Translations under genes and position numbers: made by a program | Notes under the pieces: model-generated | What the model was told of the DNA's origin: nothing | Database searches by the model: none | Seen by the model: only the letters and a program-made list of their open reading frames with translations | Assembly: GCA_027625915.1 (NCBI GenBank) | Contig: JANTQA010000045.1 | Location: forward strand, 2,480,001 to 2,544,000 | Direction of reading: 5' to 3' | DNA: 64,000 nt | From: Anaeramoeba flamelloides | Taxonomy: Eukaryota; Metamonada; Anaeramoebidae | In this document: positions 11,837 to 22,800 of the stretch, one piece after another | How positions within the stretch are numbered: the first letter of the stretch is position 1 | Layout of the letters: the number at the start of each line of letters is the position of its first letter

Positions 11837-13416
11837 TTAAAAACAGTTTATCCAAATTTAGCAAAAACAAAGAATGAACTTTTGCTTTTGACGTTAATCA
11901 AAATGATAAAAATTTTTTTAATCAAAAAAGAATATATTTCTGTACCTGGTTCTTAATTATTTTATCTTTGAAATTCTATTAAATTCTTGATCTTTTTTTT
12001 TTTTTGCTTTGTCAGAGAATCTTGTTTTCAAGTCCACTTTTAAAAAAAAATTCAAATAAAAATTTTATTCTGGATCCTTTTATTCTTATTGATATTTTTT
12101 TTTTATGATAATAAGTACCTTCTCTCTGTCATATTGTAATACTAATATTTTGTAAGAGATAATATGAATTATTTTTTTACTATAGATACCTTTTTATTTG
12201 TTTGTTAACTGAGTATCTTTTATTTAATTATTTATACTTATTAATTTGTAAATTAACAATTAAAAATTCTGAAACAATAATTGTCAAATCTAAAACATTG
12301 AAATATCAAAAATTTATCTTCTTGACTTTCAGAGGTTCTATATTTTAAACTCAGTAACAGCAAGAGAAATTTATTGACCGAGGTAGATTTAAACGGTTTT
12401 AAAAAAAGTGGAATTCTTTTTTTGGATTTTAAATAATATTTTATTTCCCAGATGTAGTTCTATTTGTGTATTGGAGTTATAAAATTAATAGGAATATTGA
12501 TAATGAAGGATTGGAGGTTCATTGTTTATATTTTTAAAAATGGGTTCAATTAAAGTATTGTTTAAAAAATAGAAAAAAATTAATAGCTTTTGTAAAAAAC
12601 GAAACAGAGCCAATTTCAATAAAAAAATGGTAATATGATAAGGATACTGACAGTGATTGTTTAAAAAATGCAATAAAATTATAACTTTTCTGTTCTCTAA
12701 GAAATTTGATAAGGATTAAAACTCTTTGTAAAAAAAAAATTGATCAAAAACTAAAAAAATATTAAATATTTTTTCACACCCAATAAAGGAAAATTTGATA
12801 AAAATGAGATTAGAAAGTTTGATGTCTTTAATTATAGTATTCACGAACTAATTAGTAAATTGAATTATCAAGAAAAATCTCTTAATTAAAAATAAAATCA
12901 TTGGATATTTTAATTGGAAATTTTGAATAAACAAGAATTAAGGCATTTTCAAATCGATCCTTATATAAAATTTTTCGAAATAATATATTTTGAAAAAATA
13001 TCTTTTTGTTATTTAAAGACAAAAAAATGTTAAGATAGTTATACTTCAATTCAAATTTTTTAACACATCAAAATTCAATTTTTTATAAAAAAAAAAATCA
13101 TATTTAATCATTTCTCAAAATAATACCAAATTAGAACCATCAACTAATTGGAATGTTAACATTTTTTATAAATTACAATACCCACACGATAAAAAATAAT
13201 TAATTAAAAAAAAAAAAAAAAAAATTCAAGGTTGTGTTAATTATATTGTTTACAGTAAAGTAAAAAAAAATAAAACATTGGTAAATTTGTTAAAATTCTT
13301 ATTCGGAATATTGATCGATCAAATGATTAGATATGATTAACTAATTTTATTTGAGTGCTTCTATTTTGAATAACTCAAATTTATCTTAATATCAATTTTT
13401 TGAAAAAAATAATTAT

Positions 13417-13863
13417 TAGAGCCGTTCCAAGGCTACCATAAAATTTTAAATAAAACCGAATTGAATTTTTTATACTTAGTTTCCATTTTCAAAAAATTCT
13501 GATATAAGAGTTATTATTCAAAAAAAAATTTTACTAAATGAGCTATTATTCAAATTTTTGGAAAATCGAATAAAAAAAATCCAAGATCCCATGAAAATTA
13601 AAAATTAATGGTCCAAAAAAGCACAAAAAATATCAATATTTACTGAACTTTAAAGTTTCACATTTTTTGAACAATATTTTAAAGTTCTTCATGAATCTTC
13701 AATATGTTTTTGATGTTTCAAAAATTTGAATAATATCTCATTTAGTAAATTTTTTTTTTTGAATAATAACTATTATTTCCAAATTTACTGAAAATGGAAA
13801 ATAAGAATAGAAAAATCAATTGTGCTTTATTAAAAATTTTATGGTAGCCTTGGAAAGACTGTA
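13417..13863. mobile_element. MITE-like palindrome, family CAGTYGTTCCAAGGC, copy A
   Basis: About 447 bp that folds back on itself. The left end GTTCCAAGGCTACCATAAAA is the reverse complement, with few changes, of the right end TTTTATGGTAGCCTTGGAAA, and the arms pair well inward (TTACTAAATGAG and CTCATTTAGTAA). TA lies at both outer ends, as in Tc1/mariner insertions. No coding sequence. A second copy of the family lies at 15770-16172. Confidence 0.75.
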
Positions 13864-14636
13864 AATGAAAAATGTGACATAATTCAAATAAAATAAAATA
13901 TAAAACAAAAAATAAAAAGATGAAAAAACGATTTTCATATTTTACAAAAATCAAAATTATTTCCAATTTCAATGAAATTGTATTATTGTGATTGTTTGGA
14001 ACATTTTATCTAGGTGGAAAATTTTGACTTTTAGTTTATATCTATATTAAATAAAAATCCTTAAGCCTTTTTAAAAATTATTTTCTGTCACAACTAAAAA
14101 AAAAGAAAAAAAAATTATTTTTCGTAGAGATTATTCAAAAACCAATACAAAGACAGAGAAATCCATTGAAAAAAATAAAGCTAAGATATGAATTTTTTGT
14201 AAAAAAACATCATTATTCAAGTAACTGATAAACTCAAAATCTTTAACATTTTTATTGAAATTAAAAATAAATTTATTTCTTGAATTATTTTATACTTTCA
14301 GTGATTTAATAATTTTTCAGAGATTTTTTTTTTTTTTTTTGTTTTTCCGTTATTTTTTTCCAACCATCTTTAATATTAATATCAAATTTTTAATTTTATT
14401 AAGTATAGACAGAATTGTTTCTTGTATAGGTTATATATTTATATATTACATATATAATCACTTTTACATATATGATATTTTCTACTTTTTAAAAAAATAT
14501 CATAAAAATGTCTAAAAAATTGTATAATGAAATTTGATATTAGAAAGTGAAAAAAACATACTTTGTTATTTAAGTGATATTATACATACTTTGAAAATAA
14601 TTTTTTTTATTTTTGTTTGAATTATCAAAGTTATAT

Positions 14637-14839
14637 ACAGTCAGTTCCACTTTTAAGACACAAACTTTCAACAAAATTTAAGGCACAAAAAAAATCTCAA
14701 ATTAAGGCACAAAATTAAGATTCCAGTAAAATAAATTCTAAAAAAAAAAAAATTACAAAATTTGTGCCTTAATTTGAGATTTTTTTGTACCTTAAATTTC
14801 GTTGAAAGTTTGTGTCTTAAAAGTGGAACTGACTGTATA
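14637..14839. mobile_element. MITE-like palindrome, family CAGTCAGTTCCAC, copy A
   Basis: About 200 bp, almost a perfect fold-back. Left end CAGTCAGTTCCACTTTTAAG, right end CTTAAAAGTGGAACTGACTG, flanked by TA on both sides. Inner arms carry the repeated phrase AAGGCACAAA on one side and its complement TTTGTGCCTTA on the other. This is the youngest-looking of three copies (others at 30486-30690 and 53208-53409). The ends resemble Tc1/mariner inverted repeats; the family assignment is inference. Confidence 0.85.
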
Positions 14840-15339
14840 TATATATATATATATATATATCTATATAAGCTAAATTTCAAAAATTGGAGCAGTTTTTTCA
14901 TTAAAAAAAATTTGTTTAATCTTTTTTTTTTTGGACAATAATGTAATTTATCAAAGTGTTTTGAGATAACACCAATATAGATTAATAAATAAAAATACAG
15001 AGTAACCATTGTATTTTTTGATGGACAAATGAAAAAATGAAAAAATAATAAAAATAAGTTTGCCCCTAATTTTGAAATTTGGCTTATATATAGATATATT
15101 GGAAATTAAATAATAATAATAATCATTCTAAATAGTTCAATACTAAAAGAAAAAGAAAATTTTGTATATAGGTGAAAGTAAATTTCAGAATTATTTGTTG
15201 ATTCAAAACTTGATCTGGTAATAAAATAATTTTTTGAAAATCAAAAACATTTATAACAAAAATACTAATTTATCAATTAAATAAAAATATAAATTAAAAC
15301 TTCTTTATAAAAAATATTCAGAAATCGCAAGTTGAATGT

Positions 15340-15374
<35 letters not shown>

Positions 15375-15769
15375 ACTAATTAAAGAATTAAATATAAAAC
15401 TGAAGTAACGAAGAAGTAATTAAAATCAAATGCCTTTACATATAAGATCTAGAAATAAATGATTTTTTTTATATTTTCCTGATCAATTTTATCATTTTTT
15501 TGATTTCTATTTTGATAATTGGTGAATAAATTAATTATACAAGGATACTCCCAACCCTTCTGTCCCTCATATATTCAAACCTTAATATATTAAGTTAAAA
15601 AAAAAAGTTAATGTTTGTTTTTTTATTTAATGTGAAGTACTAACAATGTGTAATATGCACCCTCTATTATATATAGTTAATTTTTTATTTCTTTTATCCA
15701 TTTTTTCCCATTCCGTAAAATTATACCAATCAAATATCCAAAAGATACCAAAACAATTGAAAACCGATA

Positions 15770-16172
15770 TACAGTTGTTCCAAGACGACCATGAAATTTT
15801 ATAAATATCAAATTTTGATGTTGATATAGATTTTGAAATTTTAGAATATAAGAATTATAAAGCTCATATTGAATTTTTTCTCCATTAATAAGTTGATATA
15901 AAAAATATTTTTCTAATGTAATCGAAAAATAAATTTATTTTTTTCATAGTAAAACTGATGTCGTTTATTAATGAATTTTCGATGTTTAGAGTCATTTTGG
16001 GATCTGAAAATTTATTTTTTGAAAATCAGAAAGAATTCTTGAATATAGATTCATTTAGGAATTTGTTTTTCAATATGGGCTTTATAATTCTCATTTTCAA
16101 CTTTTTCAAAATTATTATCAACATCAAAATTTGATATTGATAAAATTTCACGGTAGCTTTGGGTTGACTGTA
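15770..16172. mobile_element. MITE-like palindrome, family CAGTYGTTCCAAGGC, copy B
   Basis: About 403 bp. The left end TACAGTTGTTCCAAGACGAC pairs with the right end CGGTAGCTTTGGGTTGACTG followed by TA. The inner arms pair too: ATCAAATTTTGATG on the left and CATCAAAATTTGAT on the right. It has the same terminal sequence as 13417-13863 but a diverged centre. Confidence 0.75.
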
Positions 16173-16803
16173 GGTTCTGAACGGAAAAAATCATTCAAAA
16201 ATTACATGTTTTCGATTATTTCTTTTTTATTGTGTCGTTATGAATTATTCTGATATATCTTGAAGAAACAAAAAAAAAAACATAAAATCGATTAATACAA
16301 AAACCATAAAAAAGGATTTAATTGAGCATAATCTATTTTTCTACCCTTAAGACTGCTTTAATTTTGAAATTAAAGATTTACAAATATAAACATCACTCAT
16401 ATGTTTAAAACCAATTCTTAAATTATGATACTTCGAAATACAAAAATCGATTGTGGAAAAGATCAAAGTAAAATATTTTATTAAACATTTGAGTCAACTG
16501 TTTTTCAAAAGAAAAACATATTACTTTCATCATTAATTGAAAATAATTCAATCCCATTTGAGTCAACCTCTGATTTAGAAGTTGGTTGCCTCAAAAAAGA
16601 AATTAACAAAATTTTTTAGCTTTATAATATTTATTTGATGCTTACATTCGTTTCAATCTTGAACAAATGTTCTGGGAAATACTTTTTAAGAGCAAGATCT
16701 TTTTTGTTTTACAAGTGAATCCACAACAAACTCATTTGGCAATCTCATTTTTTTACTTTTTTACACACAAACAAAAGTAAGAATCCACTTTTTTGAAATT
16801 AGC

Positions 16804-19800
16804 ATGTCTGGTCTTCCACAGGAAATTTATGACTTATTAGGAAGATTCCAATCTTTACCTTCCATTAATATTCTTCAAATGAATCAAGAAAATTTAAAAG
16901 AAATCCCAATTATCCAAGTCTTTTTACGGTGGGTCAATCATCATTTCCAAAAGTCAGGTGTGAACTACAAAATCCCAAATTTTTCAAAACTATCGGTAAG
17001 TACTTGTTCCTATTTCTTATAAACCAATACCAATTGAGCTAAAGCAGTTAAAAAACACAGGAAGAAAAGTAATGAGGAAACAAGAAGATTCTTCTCATGT
17101 TAAACAAAAGATCTTTTTTTGTAAAATAGTTATTTTTTTTTTTTAAGAAATTTTGGAAAATAAGAACAAAGAAAAGCCAAAAGAAAAAAACGAATAACCC
17201 AATCTTTTTTTGAAAATTACATTGAAAGTTGCATTTTTTTAACATACAAAAGAAAAAAAACACATTCCTTGAATATTTTATTTCTTTTTTGTCTCACTAA
17301 TTTGTTTGCAAGAAAAAGAAAAAGAAAAAGAAAAAAATAAAGAAAAAGAAAAAATTAAAATTAAAAAAATAAAAAATAACAAAGAAAATGCGTTCTCAAA
17401 GCATTAAACAACAAACCCAACTTCTAAAAAGTGTTCGTTCTTTTTTAAAATAATTTCTCTTGTTTTTCCAATTAAACGATTATCCCATTTTGGATTCCCT
17501 AGGATCTTTATAACCTGACAAAATTTTTGGAACAATATTTCCCCCAAATTGATTTCTTTCCAATTTTTCTTGAAACAAAAAAATCGGAGCAAGCAAAAAA
17601 ACTTTCAGAAATTCTTTCACAGACCCAATTTAAGAATGTCGTCCCAAAGCCTGAAGACTTTCATAAGGTTTGTAATTTACTTTTTCTTTTTTTCACTTTA
17701 CCAAGGCTGGCTCTTAAAAAGAACCAATCCAAACCAAACAAAAGCTTCAAACAGTTTTTTTTTTCACCACCAAACCAATTTCTGTTTTATTTTAAATTTA
17801 TAAAATTCCTTGAACACACAACCAATAATAAAATTTGATTCTAAAAATTATTAGGGTGACGAAATTGCTTTATTAAAATTTTTCTTATATCTAGCTTTAA
17901 AAGATCCAATTTTAAACCAAAACCAAAATACTAATGGCCAAAATAACTATTCCACAAATGTAATTCCTTACTTTTGTTTTCTTTCTCTTTAAAATATTTC
18001 TCTTCTATTTTCATTTTTTTTTTTTTTTTTTTTCCATTTTTTCCACCAAAACCATTTCTTGTTGACAATTCTAATAATTTCTTCTTAATCTTTAAAAAAT
18101 TAACAACAACAATGACAATTACGATAGCAGTTTAATAATCAATCAATTCCAGATTACCCAACAAACCAAACAATGAATTCACAACTCTCAAATAACAAAC
18201 AAGAAAATGAGCTCTTTGGAAAAAAAAAAATTGAAGAACTAACTTCTTTGATTGAAAAAAACGAAAAAACACAATCTTTACTTCAAGAAACAGAAAACAA
18301 TGTTCTCAAATTAAAAAATGAACTTGAAACGGAATTAAATGAGTATACTCAATTAAGAGAAAACCAGCAACAGACACAAAATACATCAGAAACTATCCAA
18401 GTTCTTAATTATCAAACTTTTAGTGATCAAACAGAAAATTTCATTCAACTTTTTTCCATTTTGAAAGATAAAATTGCACTTTTATGTAAAATTATTCCAG
18501 AAACCTTTTCATTAAAAGAAAGGATATTATTAAAAGGAATGCTACAAACCTTATATAATGGGATATCAGATATTTATATTGTAATTTTTAATTTTTTTTT
18601 TTTTTTTTTTTTGGAATTTCTTTAATTTTGGAAATTTCTTTATTTTGGAAATTCCAATAATTGATTTGTTTTTATTTTATTTTGTTTTGTTTTTATTTTA
18701 TTTTGTTTTGTTTTATTTTATTATTTCTTAAATTAAATTCATTAAAATAGACTTCAAAAAAACCAGAAGAAATATTAATCCAAGCTTTATTTGATTTATT
18801 TAAAAAAAATGGAATTAAGGATATACCAGAATCACTTTTCCATACAATTAAATTTCAAATTTTTTCTGTTCAATTAGCAGATTTACAAGGTGTATTAGAT
18901 TCGTGTTCTTTCATTTTAAACAAACTAGCAGAAAAAAAATTATTCCCTTCAAATAAAAAAAAAGTGAAAGCTTCGATTAGGTAAAAATTATTTTTATTTT
19001 ATTTTTATTTTCTCATTCTTTTTTTAAGACAAAAACAAAAAATAATTTAAAGTTCTTGAAATTAAACAAATTTTTATTTTTTTTTTTTTCAAAATTATTT
19101 TTTGTTCAATTTTTAAAAAATTTAAATAATACAAAAAAACATGCACTTCTTAAAAAGTTCAAATTATTTAAATCAGCGTTCATTCATATCCATTAACACT
19201 TCAAACCCCCCTTTTTTATAGACATTTTATAGATTTAAGTTTTTTATAATATTATTTATCATAAGTTACAGACTCCTATTTAGTATTCTTTCATTAATTA
19301 TATATAAAGTAGTTTTTGTAAAAAAATAAAGTTCAAATTTTTTAATCCTTATATATATATATATAGAATTTTCACTTTTAAACATCTGACAGATAAAACA
19401 ATAACAGTTTTTATCTAATTCTCTCAATAATAAAAATTTTATAAATTTCATCTTTTTCATAAATGTAATCAAACATTTTATATCCAATATTTTAAGAATT
19501 CTCATTAACAAAAATTTCAAAATTTGTCGAAAAAATAAATTTTTTATTTAGTATTATCTTTTTATACTTTAGCAATTTATCATTTCTTTCTTCATTATTT
19601 TAAAAATGGATTTTTTCATAAAATATTCATATTTTAAAAAAAAATATCCAAAATAAATTTGAAACAAAAAATCATTTTTTACTAATTTTTGGTTTATTGT
19701 GATATCTGTCTTTATTGTTTTAATTTGGGAACAATCTCCTTATAATGTTTCGGGGTTGGACTGGAAGGACGAGAAATATGATATTTTTCGAAGTGATATA

Positions 19801-22800
19801 AGATGATACATCATCGTTCGAAGAACAACAATTAATATCTTCTTATAGCACTTCGAACAATATCATATTTTGAGTCTCGAAAGGAGATCCAAAACGAGGA
19901 ATTATAACTGGGTGATTTTTGAACAAATGAAACAATATGAGATGCTATTTATTTTTGGAACTCAAGATCTAACTTGTCGAAACAAAAAAAAGGAAAAATA
20001 AGACCAAACAAAAACAACTAAAACAAAAAAAAAAAAAAGCCAATTGGTTATTTTTCAATGGTACTTTGAAGAACTTGCTCTTCAAAGGATCCTTTTTCTC
20101 ACAATGGGGGTTATTGAAAACATTAAAGTTAAATTTTACATTTTCATCCATTGAAGACAAAACTTGGTTTAAATTTTACAGAAACAAACTAGATCGCCCA
20201 TCCTTTCAATGAACCTCTATCTGTCCTTTTATTTTCATGTTTGTTAAGAGACATCTGAAGGCGATCAAACATAAAACCTGCATCTTTTATGTGTTTTTAA
20301 AACAGTAACTAATTTTGAACCATTCCTCTAAAAATTCTTGACTTTACGTAACAAAAAAAAAATATTTTAAAATTTTTTTACTAAATTTGTAATTCTAGTT
20401 TTTTCACCTTTTGAAATTCTTCTATAAATGGTTTCTTATCTCTTTTTTCTTTGAAGAAAAAAAGAGACCAAACGTTTTTTTATTTTTTAAAAATGAGATT
20501 GATTTCTTTCGAACCAAAACCAAAAATGCTGTTTGGTTTTCGGTATTGTTTTTAAAAAAAGATAGAGAATTTATTCAATTTCCAACCTTTAAGGAATAAA
20601 TAAAGGACTTTTTTTCTTTGTTGTATATTGATCAAATAATTTGGTTTCTTGAACCAAATTATTTTAACAATATCATAAATCCTTGAGCGTCACGATCTTT
20701 TGAGATTTATGAGACTTAAAAATCGTCGTAAAAAAATTGGTTAAACTCTTCTAAAAATAACTTTAAATAGCATTTTTAAAGTCAAATTTGTTAGTAAAAT
20801 ACTTGTTATTTTGCCCAAATTAAATTCAAAATAAGAAGATCAGAAAATTTTCAAACTTTTCCTTATAAGCTAATGTATATCCCAAAATATTTCCACGGTG
20901 ACTATGGTACTATCCTAAACTTCCTAGTGTTCTAATCTCTTTCTTATCAGTAGTTATCATGAATTATATACTTTTAATTTTTACAAAGAAAAAGTTTGAG
21001 TTTAAAAAACAATACATATCAAGACAATTATTCAAAATATCTAAAATTTATTTTTTTTTTATTGATTGAGGGGAGTGATCAAAGATCCACTTACAGCCAT
21101 TAGGTTTTTTATTAATTTGAGAAATAAACCTAGGCACTTCACTTTAGGTTTTCCAGAATTCAAAAGAATAGAGAAAAATCCAAAATTTTACTCTTTTCTT
21201 TTGAATTCTGGAAAATCGCCATTAGGTTTTTTTTACTTTTTGAAATTTAAAGAAAATTTATTTAATTTTCTTTACATTTCAAAAATTAAAAAAAAACTAG
21301 GCACTCTACAGCGCTTGAAGGTACTCTACGACACTTGCTCTGATTAATAATGGTAAATTAGTAATTTAGATGATAAAGAAAAACAAAATATTTTGGAATC
21401 GAAAAAGTTCCAAATTTTTATTGGTTGAAAAAGCAAAAAGAAAAATTAAAAAGAAAAAAAACAAAAAAAACAAGTTAAAAAACAAAAAAAAGGGTTTTTC
21501 AAAGACAGTTGGTAAAAAATCAAAAAAAAAAAAAAAAAAACAGCCCATTTTTATCAAGAACACTCAAAAAACAGACATGATCCTTTTATTTAAAATTTTG
21601 TCATTTAATTATTTCAAATTTATTTTTTTTTTATAAAATAATATTCAATTATTCATTATTTACTAATTTTAATTTTTTTATCTTTATAATATTTCTAATT
21701 ACTCAAATATTATTTTACCCTTGAATAGAAATTTATTTATTTATTTTGTCTTTGTAAAGTCATTTAAAAACAAATTTAGTCAAACTTTAATTAATGAATT
21801 TTTAATCCCAAATAATGTTATTAATATTGGTGAAGAATTTATTCAAAATTTAACTGTAGATATTATTGAAATTTTTAATAATTATATAACTGGCTATATT
21901 GATTTTGAAAAATTAAAAACAGCATTTGGATTGTTTATAAAATCTTTAGGTTTCCAATCTTATAAAACGGTATGTTCTTTATTTTATTTATTATTATTTA
22001 TTGTCTTTCCCTATTTATCTTTTTTCCTTCCTTAGCTTTCCCCTTGGTGTTTATCTTTATGAAGCAAAAGAAAAATAACCAGAGTTCGCGTTTTGATTCT
22101 TTTTTGAAAAAAAACCTCAAATATTTCTTTTTTTTGATTCTGTAGAATCAAATTATTCTTTTTTATTTCAATGATTAAGTTTCAACTTATTTATTGTTTA
22201 AATTTAGTTTTTGTCAAGCCCTATCATTATCAAAATTTAATAATTAAGCAATTATTTTTATTAAATTATTTTCAAAAAGAATTTAATATTTCTCAAAAAA
22301 ATAAAAGATTTGAGGTTTTTTTCTTCTTGAAATTTTCGTTTGAATCATCTTTTCGTCAATCCCAATGTTTTTATGTTTATTCCTGGTTTGAAAATTGTTT
22401 TTTACTTGGAAATGGAATCAAAAGAATCTTTTTTTGTTTTCTAATAGAGTTTTTTATATCAAATAAAAAATTCAATTTTTGATTCCATTTAATCAGTATA
22501 CTATAATTTTTAATGTTTTTTGTAAAATTATACTTAAAGGGACTTTAACAAGTCGAAAATGTTGATAAAACTTGATTCGATTTGAAATCATTTTCATATT
22601 ATGATTTCAAAATTTAAATTTTTGTGATTCTAAAAATTCCAAAAACGGAATCATTTTGGGAACTCTGAAAATGAATAAAGACTTAAATTGATATTTATTC
22701 TTAATATAAATTGGAAATAATGTATTTTTTGAAATTTTTGTTTTAATGAATATAAACACCCCCATTTTGATTAAAATACACTACAAATCAATTCTTGATC

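Larger units (their letters stand above)
11837..16803. other. Gene-free stretch with palindromic elements
   Basis: About 5 kb without a recognisable gene. It contains three palindromic MITE-like elements (13417-13863, 14637-14839 and 15770-16172) and TA microsatellites, one directly after the second element at about 14836-14860. The remaining open frames are Phe/Ile/Lys-rich noise. Confidence 0.6.

Noticed and set aside
14668-15009. 113-codon minus-strand frame
   Set aside because: It is the translation of the palindromic MITE arms and the adjoining TA microsatellite.
22171-22482. 103-codon frame in a RasGAP intron
   Set aside because: Phe/Ile/Asn/Lys-rich, no domain, and partly palindromic sequence (complementary AAACCTCAAATATTT and AGATTTGAGGTTT); more likely intron or repeat sequence.
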